This document shows positions 52,410-60,239 of a stretch of 64,000 nucleotides of DNA, piece by piece. Source of the DNA: Haliscomenobacter hydrossis DSM 1100 (GTDB lineage: Bacteria; Bacteroidota; Bacteroidia; Chitinophagales; Saprospiraceae). The translations under genes were made by a program, and so were the position numbers. The DNA lies in NCBI RefSeq assembly GCF_000212735.1, contig NC_015510.1, positions 3,746,315-3,810,314 on the forward strand, read 5' to 3'. Below the pieces are notes generated by a model. The model saw nothing but the letters and a program-made list of their open reading frames with translations, did no database searches and was not told where the DNA came from. Every line of letters starts with the position of its first letter. Within the stretch, counting starts at the first letter, position 1.

Positions 52410-53507
52410 ATGCAAAGCATTTACCACAACCCACTTTTGCGCATGGCTCCGGGCTATGCATTTTCGGGCGACATCCACTGGCAAAGTCCATCCAACATTG
52501 CCATTGTCAAATATTGGGGCAAACACGGTCAACAATTGCCCCGCAACCCCTCCATCAGTTTTACCCTGCAAGCGGCGTATACCGAAACGGAGTTCAGCTA
52601 TGTTCCACGTGAAACAACCGGGGAGGAAATATCCTTGGACTTTTTTTTCGAGGGCCAGGCTCAAGCAGCTTTTGCTCAAAAAATTGTCAAGTTTCTCAGC
52701 GCGTTGGCCGCCGAAGAAATTCTACCTTTTTTGACCCAGTTTCATTTAACCATCCATTCTGCCAATTCTTTTCCTCATTCTGCGGGCATTGCATCTTCGG
52801 CTTCCAGCATGAGTGCACTGGCCTTGTGCCTTTGCTCTATGGAACAAGAGTTATTTGGCACTTTGACCGATCCGGTCGAATTTTACCGCAAAGCTTCTTT
52901 TCTCGCCCGCCTGGGTTCAGGCAGTGCCTGTCGTTCATTGTATCCGGTGATGGGCTCCTGGGGCAAGATCGAAAAACAGGCCGGAAGCAGCGACCTTTGG
53001 GGCAGCCCTTGTGCTGATTGGGTACATCCTGTTTTTCATACTTTTCACGACGATATTTTGATTGTAAGCAAAGGTGAAAAAAGTGTCTCCAGTCGAGCCG
53101 GCCACCAGTTGATGGAAGGCAATCCCTACGCAAATGCACGTTACCAACAGGCCACCAACAATCTGGATCAATTGGTCGATATCCTCAAGTCGGGTGATGT
53201 ACATGCCTTCGGTCAAATTGCCGAACTCGAAGCGCTCACTTTGCACGCACTCATGATGAGTTCGCAGCCACCTTACCTGCTGATGAAACCCAACTCCCTG
53301 GCGATGATCGAAAAAATCCGCCAATACCGTCTGGATACCCAACAGCCCCTGTATTTCACCCTGGATGCCGGGCCCAACCTTCATTTGTTGTATCCCGCTG
53401 AAATTGCCGGGCATGTTGCGCCTTTTATCCAGGCCGAATTGCTGCCGCTTTGTGAAGAAGGTAAATACATTGCCGATCGGGTGGGCACCGGGCCTGTAAA
53501 ATTTTAA
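52410..53507 (+). CDS. mvaD: Diphosphomevalonate decarboxylase
   Basis: 365 residues from the ATG at 52410 (upstream in-frame codons are not conserved). GHMP-family enzyme that makes isopentenyl diphosphate from mevalonate diphosphate. Seen: SPSNIAIVKYWGKHGQQLPR and NPSISFTLQ (family signature), HSAGIASSASSMSALALC (ATP loop), SGSACRS and YFTLDAGPNLHLLYP near the end. So this bacterium uses the mevalonate route, as do several Saprospirales and Flavobacteriia, rather than the MEP route. Contains parS-like site 4. Confidence 0.95.
   Translation: MQSIYHNPLLRMAPGYAFSGDIHWQSPSNIAIVKYWGKHGQQLPRNPSISFTLQAAYTETEFSYVPRETTGEEISLDFFFEGQAQAAFAQKIVKFLSALAAEEILPFLTQFHLTIHSANSFPHSAGIASSASSMSALALCLCSMEQELFGTLTDPVEFYRKASFLARLGSGSACRSLYPVMGSWGKIEKQAGSSDLWGSPCADWVHPVFHTFHDDILIVSKGEKSVSSRAGHQLMEGNPYANARYQQATNNLDQLVDILKSGDVHAFGQIAELEALTLHALMMSSQPPYLLMKPNSLAMIEKIRQYRLDTQQPLYFTLDAGPNLHLLYPAEIAGHVAPFIQAELLPLCEEGKYIADRVGTGPVKF
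52601..52616. other. parS-like site 4 (inside mvaD)
   Basis: TGTTCCACGTGAAACA, one mismatch from the parS consensus TGTTTCACGTGAAACA; lies in mvaD coding sequence. Confidence 0.65.
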
Positions 53508-53749
53508 GAAACCATTTTGAACCTCTGCTGAGATGAAAATGCTCAGATTTTTGGTGTAGACCAGGCTGATTTTTGAGGGAATAGCAGTCGTTATTGCCGA
53601 AAAAATAGCTGAAGTATACGCCAAAAAGATGAGTATTTGCATCCAGTGAGGGGTTCAAAATGGTTTCTAAGGCTTGGGTTTCGTTATTACGGCGTTAATT
53701 GATACCGAATGACTTTTGTCGGAATGTTAGCAAAAAGCGATAAAGTATA

Positions 53750-53757
53750 TATCTTTG
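53750..53757 (+). promoter_or_regulatory. TAnnTTTG -7 element before the oxoamine synthase gene
   Basis: TATCTTTG 51 bases before the start codon. No well-placed -33 TTTG. Confidence 0.45.
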
Positions 53758-53807
53758 CCCTTTGAACCCATAACTAGGGTTCAAACCAAATTAAAAACAA
53801 ACTTGTA

Positions 53808-55061
53808 ATGGCGGATCTTTTTCAGAAATTAGTAGACAACCGCGGTCCATTAGGACAATATGCCGCATTGGCGCATGGCTATTACGCATTCCCAAAACTT
53901 TCGGGAGAAATCGGCAGCCGCATGATTTTCCAGGGTAAAGAGCGCATCGTATGGAGCTTGAACAACTACCTTGGCCTGGCTAACCACCCCGAAGTACGCG
54001 AAGCTGACGCTAAGGCCGCAGCAGAGTGGGGAATGGCTTACCCAATGGGTGCCCGCATCATGTCGGGTGAAACCCCCTATCACGAACAACTGGAGCAAGA
54101 GCTGGCCACCTACGTGGGTAAAGAGCGCGGCCTCTTGATCAACTTCGGCTACCAGGCCGTGGTATCCATCATCGATTCCGTACTGAGCCGTCACGATGCC
54201 GTAGTATACGACAAAGACAGCCACGGTTGCATCTATGATGGCGTTCGCCTGCACATCGGCAAACGGTTTCCTTTCGAACACAACGATTTCGAAAGTTTCA
54301 AAAAACAACTTGAACGTGCCAACGAGCATGTAAAAGAAACCGGTGGTGGTATCCTGGTGATTTCCGAAGGGGTATTTGGTATGCGTGGCAACCAGGGCAT
54401 CCTGAAAGAAATTGCTTCGATGAAAGCGCAATACGATTTCCGTTTCTTTGTGGACGACGCACACGGTTTTGGTATGCTGGGCAAAACGGGCGCTGGCGCC
54501 GTGGAAGCGCAGGGCGTAACCGACGCCGTAGATTTATACTTCAGTACTTTTGCCAAATCGATGGCTTCCATCGGTGGTTTTGTGGCCGGTGATCGCGACA
54601 TCATCGATTACCTGCGTTACAACATGCGTTCGCAGATTTTCGCCAAGTCGCTGCCCATGCCCATTGTGATTGGTGCATTGAAACGTTTGGAACTGCTGCG
54701 CACCAAACCCGAGCTGCGTGAAAAACTCTGGCACATTGTCAATCGCCTGCAAGGTGGTCTGCGCGCCATGGGTCACGACCTGGGTACGACCAACAGCTGT
54801 GTAACGCCCGTGTACCTCAAGTGCTCGGTAGATGAAACCGGTAATCTGGTGAAAGATCTACGCGAAAACCATGGCATCTTCTGCTCAGTGGTGATGTTCC
54901 CGATGATTCCCAAGGGCATGATCCTGCTGCGTTTGATTCCTACTGCTGCGCATACGGATGAGGACGTAGACCTGACGCTGGCGGCGTTTAAGGACATCAA
55001 GGAGAAGTTGGAAGCGGGAGCTTATGTACAAAAATTAGAGGCAATTGCGGATATGCGGTGA
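53808..55061 (+). CDS. Alpha-oxoamine synthase family PLP enzyme (serine palmitoyltransferase-like)
   Basis: 417 residues. PLP-fold landmarks: SLNNYLGLANHPEV, MGARIMSGETPYHEQLEQEL, KDSHGCIYDGVRL, FFVDDAHGFGMLGKTGAG (PLP Asp), and STFAKSMASIGGFVAGD with the Schiff-base Lys in AKS. The length suits serine palmitoyltransferase, 2-amino-3-ketobutyrate CoA ligase or the sulfonolipid enzyme CapB; in Bacteroidota the first and third make sphingolipids or capnine-type lipids. Which one it is cannot be decided from sequence alone. Stands alone with its own promoter and terminator; cysC-cysD-cysN in this window could supply activated sulfate but no direct link is shown. Confidence 0.8.
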   Translation: MADLFQKLVDNRGPLGQYAALAHGYYAFPKLSGEIGSRMIFQGKERIVWSLNNYLGLANHPEVREADAKAAAEWGMAYPMGARIMSGETPYHEQLEQELATYVGKERGLLINFGYQAVVSIIDSVLSRHDAVVYDKDSHGCIYDGVRLHIGKRFPFEHNDFESFKKQLERANEHVKETGGGILVISEGVFGMRGNQGILKEIASMKAQYDFRFFVDDAHGFGMLGKTGAGAVEAQGVTDAVDLYFSTFAKSMASIGGFVAGDRDIIDYLRYNMRSQIFAKSLPMPIVIGALKRLELLRTKPELREKLWHIVNRLQGGLRAMGHDLGTTNSCVTPVYLKCSVDETGNLVKDLRENHGIFCSVVMFPMIPKGMILLRLIPTAAHTDEDVDLTLAAFKDIKEKLEAGAYVQKLEAIADMR

Positions 55062-55090
55062 TTGGCTCTAGATTATACTTGATTGAGAGG

Positions 55091-55131
55091 GGAACCCCTG
55101 GAGCATTGTTTGTTTCAGGGGTTTTCGTTTT
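55091..55131 (+). terminator. Terminator after the oxoamine synthase gene
   Basis: AACCCCTG (55093-55100) pairs with CAGGGGTT (55116-55123) and is followed by TTCGTTTTAAG. Confidence 0.8.
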
Positions 55132-55148
55132 AAGTAACGCACATTACG

Positions 55149-55423
55149 CGTTTTTTTACCGCAGAGTAACGGAGTGCACGCGGAGTTTCACGGAGTTTTT
55201 AGTTTTAAGGAGTTTGCCACCTGCGGTGGCCGGAGTTCGTGCTCCAGGAAGATCTTGCTAAAACCACTTAAGGATTATAGGACTTGAAAGGGTTACGAAC
55301 TAAGCTTCAGCAAAGGCGACCTCCGTGGCCTCTCCGCACCGCAGGTGCCCCTAAAAAAACTCCGCGAAACTCCGTGTGTACTCCGTTTACTCTGCGGTAA
55401 AAAAATGTGTAATGTGCGTTAAA
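55149..55423. repeat. About 275-base inverted-repeat element, copy 2
   Basis: Left arm CGCGTTTTTTTACCGCAGAG onwards, right arm CTCTGCGGTAAAAAAATGTG; internal GCACCTGCGGTGC-type and GGCGACC steps; homologous to the element at 32643-32902 in inverse orientation, including the GCTTCAGCAAAGGCG segment. Lies between the oxoamine synthase and Fic genes, with no coding sequence inside. Confidence 0.88.
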
Positions 55424-55517
55424 TAAAAAAGAAAAATTGATCTTTGAAAAACAAATGTTTAAAAGGTCGTATTTTTATTCCTATTGAAAACTAATGCTCC
55501 GTTAGAAAAACATAGCT

Positions 55518-57035
55518 ATGATTGATTTAGAAGCCTACTCCGCTTTACCCATTGTTGATCAAATCAATGCCCTGCATCAGCAGATCGAATCCCTACGTCC
55601 CATCTCCCCGGAACAAGAACAACGTATCCTCCAAAAATACCGCCTCGACTGGAATTATCACTCCAATGCCATCGAAGGCAATAGCCTAACCTATGGAGAA
55701 ACCCGGGCTTTTTTAATGCATGGCCTAACAGCAAAAGGTAAACCGCTCAAAGATCACCTGGATATTCGTGGGCACAACCAGGCGATTGATTTATTATATC
55801 GCATGATCAAAGATGAAACCGAAATCACTGAAACTGATATTCGCAGTTTACATGAAGTCATTTTGGTAGAACCCTACGAAGTTGATACCCAAACCAACGA
55901 AGGTATTCCGGCTAAAAAGCGCATCCAGTTGGGGGTATATAAAACCAGCCCCAACCACGTCATTACCAAAACGGGAGAAACGCACTATTATGCCACGCCA
56001 GAAGATACGCCTATTCTGATGGGTGAGTTGATGGAAACTTACCGCCAAAATAAAGCCAATTCCAAGGTTCATCCTGCTATTCTGGCTGCGTATTTCCATT
56101 ACCGAATTACCGCCATTCACCCTTTTGATGATGGCAATGGACGCATGGCTCGCTTGATGATGAATCTGTTGCTGATGAAAGCGGGCTATCCCCCGGTCAT
56201 CATTCGTCAAGAAAAAGCAAACCGGGAAGCTTATTATTATGCCTTGAGTCAGGCGGATGCGGGGGAGTATATTCCATTCTTTGAGTTGATTGGGGAGGCT
56301 TTGGTTCATTCTATGGAGTTGTATGTGAAGGGAGCGAAAGGGGAGAGTCTGGAAGAGCCGGATGATATTCTGAAGGAATTAGATTTAATAAAAAGAGAAA
56401 TAAAAACAAATCCTGACCGAGTAATCGCTGATAAAACGCGAGACAATTTAGGTTTGGTTAATAATAAGTCTGTACAGCCCCTCATTGAAGGCATTCAAGA
56501 TGGTTTTAAGGGTTTTCAATCTGACATTTTCGTTCGGCATGAAATTTCAGCAATTTTCATAAAAGAAGATAACTCAATTCATAAAATTCAAAAAACAAGC
56601 TATATAAATAGTGTAATGCTAGCACTTCCAAAACTTATTTCTATCACTTATGATTTTATTAATTTACAAAGTAGTTTAACACCATTTACAATCAGATGGA
56701 ATGTTGAGTTCAGTTTAGAAACTCTTAGCTATTTTATTCAAATTTATCCAGAAATCATCAGCCATGATAAATCTATACCGTACATCGATTTAAAAAAATT
56801 AAATACCTCTAATTTTTTTGAATGTGATCCGAGCCAAGCTTTCATTATTACAAGGTTTTTCCCTATATCAAACTCCGATCTTACAAGTCCTATAAAGGAG
56901 AAACTTAATACCCTAGTGGTATTAGAAAAAAAATACAATGAATATCTAACAAAATATGAAATTGATAGAATTTGTGCTGATATACAAAGACATTTTATTA
57001 TAGGTATTAAAGCTCTACATATGTATTTTCAATGA
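55518..57035 (+). CDS. Fic-domain protein (AMP-transferase fold), class II
   Basis: 505 residues. Fic active site HPFDDGNGRMARLMM near residues 200-214 and the inhibitory helix motif SNAIEGN near 49-55, i.e. a class II (N-terminal) auto-inhibited enzyme. An N-terminal helical part (1-115) precedes the Fic domain (to about 285). The last 220 residues, encoded by a visibly more AT-rich stretch from about 56370, contain no recognised domain and look different in composition. Fic enzymes usually adenylylate or otherwise nucleotidylate a protein Tyr/Thr/Ser. Target unknown; could be a toxin-like or stress-response protein. Confidence 0.9.
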   Translation: MIDLEAYSALPIVDQINALHQQIESLRPISPEQEQRILQKYRLDWNYHSNAIEGNSLTYGETRAFLMHGLTAKGKPLKDHLDIRGHNQAIDLLYRMIKDETEITETDIRSLHEVILVEPYEVDTQTNEGIPAKKRIQLGVYKTSPNHVITKTGETHYYATPEDTPILMGELMETYRQNKANSKVHPAILAAYFHYRITAIHPFDDGNGRMARLMMNLLLMKAGYPPVIIRQEKANREAYYYALSQADAGEYIPFFELIGEALVHSMELYVKGAKGESLEEPDDILKELDLIKREIKTNPDRVIADKTRDNLGLVNNKSVQPLIEGIQDGFKGFQSDIFVRHEISAIFIKEDNSIHKIQKTSYINSVMLALPKLISITYDFINLQSSLTPFTIRWNVEFSLETLSYFIQIYPEIISHDKSIPYIDLKKLNTSNFFECDPSQAFIITRFFPISNSDLTSPIKEKLNTLVVLEKKYNEYLTKYEIDRICADIQRHFIIGIKALHMYFQ

Positions 57036-57040
57036 TAATC

Positions 57041-57703
57041 TTACCCCACCCGCTCCTGCAACTCCACCCCGTTATTCCGCACCGAATTCACCCGATCCGA
57101 AACCGGATACATGTCCAATATCCAGTCTCCCGGCGTGTGCAACATCTCCGCAATCGCCGCCGGATCCTTTTCTTCCAACCACAATTTTTGCGCTTCCCGA
57201 CCGGGTAAGACCAGCGGCATCCGATCGTGAATCGGAATCATTTCCTGATTCGGTCCGGTCGTAATGATCGAAAAACTGTGGATAACTTTGCCCTCTCCTT
57301 TCCAGGTATCCCAAATTCCGCCCATCACCAACAGTTCGCCGTTGCGGGGAAAGATGCGAAAAGGGGTCTTTTCTTTGCCTTCTTTTTTCCATTCATAAAA
57401 ACTATCCGCCAATACCAGGCAACGCCGTTGGCGAATGGAGGTACGAAACGAGGGTTTATCCATCACCGTTTCTGCACGGGCATTGATCAGTTTGCCCCCC
57501 ATCTTGGGGTCTTTGGACCAGGATGGAATCAAACCCCACTGGAAAAGTTGCAAAGCGCCCGGTCTCTGGTTGCTGATCACATAAGTCTGCTGGGTAGGGG
57601 CAATGTTGTAATTGTGGATCAATTCACCCTCAGCTTCCAGCGAAACACCCAATTCTGCCTCAATTTGGACCTTGGATTTGGAAAAAGAATACCGTCCACA
57701 CAT
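57041..57703 (-). CDS. SRAP-family protein (HMCES/YedK-like)
   Basis: 220 residues from the ATG at 57703, which makes Cys2 the second residue as required: the SRAP nucleophile forms a stable link to abasic sites in single-stranded DNA. Upstream in-frame codons would hide Cys2 and are rejected. Seen: MCGRYSFSKSK, NYNIAPTQQTYVI, WGLIPSWSKDP, INARAETV, RRCLVLADSFYEWK and the late IHDRMPLVL with conserved His. Role: protection of abasic sites at replication. One exact DnaA box lies within the coding sequence (57277-57285). Confidence 0.92.
   Translation of the reverse strand: MCGRYSFSKSKVQIEAELGVSLEAEGELIHNYNIAPTQQTYVISNQRPGALQLFQWGLIPSWSKDPKMGGKLINARAETVMDKPSFRTSIRQRRCLVLADSFYEWKKEGKEKTPFRIFPRNGELLVMGGIWDTWKGEGKVIHSFSIITTGPNQEMIPIHDRMPLVLPGREAQKLWLEEKDPAAIAEMLHTPGDWILDMYPVSDRVNSVRNNGVELQERVG
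57277..57285 (-). other. Exact DnaA box
   Basis: Reads TTATCCACA on the minus strand, within the SRAP gene. Member of the origin-like cluster. Confidence 0.6.
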
Positions 57704-58274
57704 AAAAAATACTTTAGTGGATTTGTGCAGTGGAAAACTAAATGCAAAAAAGTTATCCACAATGCCGTATTTTTATTTTACACTAATGGGCTGATTACAA
57801 TCCATTTAGCCCAATTAGTTATCCACCTCAATTTAGTGGAAAAGCAGCAGTTTAGCTAGTACTTATCAACACAGGTTAACATTAGGAGAGAAGGAATAAA
57901 GTTATCCCCATTCTCTACAGTGTTTTGCCAGGGCTTTCCCCTAAAAAAGAGCCCTCTACCAACGTCCAATGCACAGTGCCCAAAAATAAAGTTATTCCGT
58001 TAATGAAGATTAAAGCAGATGTGTATAAAAACGGGAGATGGGTGATTTCATTGGATTCCGGCTGTTGGTTTACGGTGTATAACTAGAACAAGTATCGTTA
58101 ACAATTATTTCATCTTGAGTTAACGAATATTTTTCTCCACATACCAACACTGCTGATGATGAACTTGATTTACTATTTAATTTAAATTCATTTTAATTAA
58201 TCATAGCAAACCTCGGCTGAAAAAATTTGCCAAAAAAAAGCGACTATATTTGTTCCAGTTAAAAGAAAAAAGCC
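57704..58274. other. Candidate replication origin (oriC) intergenic region
   Basis: 571 bases between the divergent SRAP and heme A synthase genes, with no open frame of note. DnaA-like boxes: exact TTATCCACA at 57753-57761; one-mismatch forms TTATCCACC 57819-57827, TTATCAACA 57863-57871, TTATCCCCA 57902-57910 and TTCTCCACA 58133-58141. Further features: inverted repeat TCGTTAAC 58095-58102 / GTTAACGA 58119-58126, and a strongly AT-rich tract at 58167-58206 that could melt first. Extra exact boxes lie in the flanking genes. A TATATTTG -7 element at 58245-58252 probably serves the heme A synthase gene. Location beside DNA-repair gene SRAP and close to parS-like sites supports, but does not prove, an origin. 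Confidence 0.6.
57753..57761 (+). other. Exact DnaA box
   Basis: TTATCCACA in the candidate origin region, 50 bases upstream of the SRAP start codon on its strand. Confidence 0.65.
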
Positions 58275-59363
58275 ATGCAAACTGTTTCAGCTTTGCCAAA
58301 ATCAATTGGTTCGTCGTATCCCAAAGCCATTCAAATCTGGCTGTTCATTGGGGTTTTTATGGTGTTTATGCAAGTAGTGATTGGCGGTGTAACCCGCTTG
58401 ACTGGCTCGGGATTGTCGATCACCAAATGGGAAATTGTCACGGGTACGCTGCCGCCGCTCAATGCTGCACAATGGAACGAGGAATTTGACGCGTACAAAG
58501 CCACACCGCAATACCAAAAAATTAACGAAGGGATGAGCATGTCAGCATTCAAGTTCATCTACTTTTGGGAATATTTCCACCGGCTCTGGGCTCGCTCCAT
58601 GGGTTTTGTCTTTTTGATTCCCTTTTTGTTTTTTTACTTCAAAGGTTGGATCGACCAACCACTTTTGCGCAGATTAGGCGTAGTTGTGCTCTTGGCCGCT
58701 TTGGCTGCATCCTTTGGTTGGATCATGGTAGCCAGTGGATTAGTGAATCGCCCCTGGGTAAATGCCTACAAGTTAACTTTACATTTGTCCATCGCATTGG
58801 CCGTTTACAGCACCTTATTTTGGACCTGGCTGACAACTTTTGCACATTATCCACAAGTTATCCACAGTCCTTTGTTAAAAAAGTGGGCCTTGTGGATAGC
58901 CATTTTGCTGGCAGTACAAATTGTATTAGGAGGCATTATGTCGGGTATGAAAGCTGGACTTTTTTACCCCACATGGCCTCAATTGAACGGGGAATGGATA
59001 CCTTCGGTGGTGTTGAAAGGCAGTGAATGGAACTCACTCAATTTCATCCATTACGACCGTGGACCCTTCATGGCTGCCCTGGTGCAACTCATGCACAGAA
59101 CACTAGCTTATGTCCTCACAATCATTGTTTTGTGGTATTTTTACAAAGGTGTGACAAGTGGAGCCAAAGGGCCTTTTCGCCAGGCATTACCTTTGCTTCC
59201 TGTAATGATATTTATACAGGTTTTGTTGGGTGTTTTTACCCTCTTGGGGAGCAAAGGAACCATCCCTGTAGGCCTGGGGGTTTTTCACCAGGCAGGGGCT
59301 TTATTGTTACTTTCCATCGTGCTCTACCTCAATTATCAACTGCTCAGAAAGCCGATAAAGTGA
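58275..59363 (+). CDS. ctaA: Heme A synthase, COX15/CtaA family
   Basis: 362 residues with about eight membrane spans. Converts heme O to heme A for cytochrome aa3-type oxidases. The N-terminal VIGGVTRLTGSGLSITKWEI motif, PQYQKINEGMSMSAFKFIYF, and the heme-ligand block YFWEYFHRLWARSMG are typical of the long (COX15) type lacking the extracellular Cys pair. MHRTLAYVLTIIVLW and VGLGVFHQAGALLLL are later conserved blocks with His. The gene contains two exact DnaA boxes and one near-box, which may be coincidence of coding or part of the origin. Confidence 0.93.
   Translation: MQTVSALPKSIGSSYPKAIQIWLFIGVFMVFMQVVIGGVTRLTGSGLSITKWEIVTGTLPPLNAAQWNEEFDAYKATPQYQKINEGMSMSAFKFIYFWEYFHRLWARSMGFVFLIPFLFFYFKGWIDQPLLRRLGVVVLLAALAASFGWIMVASGLVNRPWVNAYKLTLHLSIALAVYSTLFWTWLTTFAHYPQVIHSPLLKKWALWIAILLAVQIVLGGIMSGMKAGLFYPTWPQLNGEWIPSVVLKGSEWNSLNFIHYDRGPFMAALVQLMHRTLAYVLTIIVLWYFYKGVTSGAKGPFRQALPLLPVMIFIQVLLGVFTLLGSKGTIPVGLGVFHQAGALLLLSIVLYLNYQLLRKPIK
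58847..58866 (+). other. Tandem pair of exact DnaA boxes
   Basis: TTATCCACA at 58847-58855 and again at 58858-58866, two bases apart, followed by a one-mismatch reverse box at 58891-58899. They lie inside the heme A synthase gene. Confidence 0.65.
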
Positions 59364-59378
59364 AAATGTTAATAACTT

Positions 59379-59387
59379 TGTGGATAA
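59379..59387 (-). other. Exact DnaA box
   Basis: TGTGGATAA on the plus strand, in the 52-base gap between the heme A synthase gene and aat. Confidence 0.6.
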
Positions 59388-59415
59388 CTTTTTTCATTGT
59401 TAATTATTTGTAACT

Positions 59416-60114
59416 ATGCCCGTTTTTTGGTTGGATGACCAGACGCTAATGTTTCCTTCACCTGAACTTGCTAACCCTGATGGAATCCTGGCGGTAGGGG
59501 GGGATCTTTCTCCCGAACGATTGCTGTTGGCTTATGCATCAGGTATTTTTCCCTGGTTCAATGAGGGTGATCCCATTTTATGGTGGTCGCCCGATCCTCG
59601 TTTTGTACTTTTTCCGTCGGAATTGATCGTAGCCAAAAGTATGCGTCCTTATTTCAACCAAAAGAAATTTACGGTGACCTTTGATCGTGATTTTGAAGGC
59701 ACCATGCGCAATTGTCAACAATCCAATCGGACAGGGCAGTCTGGTGAAACCTGGATCACGGAGGATATGATAGCGGCTTATGTGGCCATTCACAGGCTGG
59801 GCTACGCCCACTCGGTAGAAGTATGGCAAAATGAAGAATTAGTGGGTGGTTTGTATGGAATATCTTTGGGCAAAGTATTTTTTGGAGAATCCATGTTTGC
59901 CCGAGTCAGCAATGCGTCTAAATTTGGTTTCATCACCCTGGTGCAAAAATTAAGTGAAAAAGGCTTTGTTCTGATTGATTGTCAACAACAAACGCAGCAC
60001 CTTGGCAGTTTAGGTGCCAGAGCAATTAGCCGTAAAATATTTCTGAACTACCTGGAAGCCAATAAAAATGTGGAGACTTTAACAGGATCCTGGGCACAAC
60101 TTCTCGCAGAATGA
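59416..60114 (+). CDS. aat: Leucyl/phenylalanyl-tRNA-protein transferase
   Basis: 232 residues. It adds Leu or Phe from tRNA to N-terminal Arg or Lys of proteins, marking them for ClpS/ClpAP degradation. Landmarks: GGDLSPERLLLAYASGIFPW and WWSPDPRFVLFPSELI, LGYAHSVEVW, LYGISLGKVFFGESMF, then FVLIDCQQQTQHLGSLGARA. The start at 59416 fits the family length. Likely co-transcribed with the heme A synthase gene (52-base gap). Confidence 0.94.
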   Translation: MPVFWLDDQTLMFPSPELANPDGILAVGGDLSPERLLLAYASGIFPWFNEGDPILWWSPDPRFVLFPSELIVAKSMRPYFNQKKFTVTFDRDFEGTMRNCQQSNRTGQSGETWITEDMIAAYVAIHRLGYAHSVEVWQNEELVGGLYGISLGKVFFGESMFARVSNASKFGFITLVQKLSEKGFVLIDCQQQTQHLGSLGARAISRKIFLNYLEANKNVETLTGSWAQLLAE

Positions 60115-60239
60115 ATTATTTTAGGGCCATCAACTCTGCTACCTGTTTAAAATAAACGGGTAGATTCCGCTCCCCATGCCCAAATGATGCAATAGTTTTT
60201 GAAACAACCATTACTGTGCTTAAACTACCACGAACTGCT

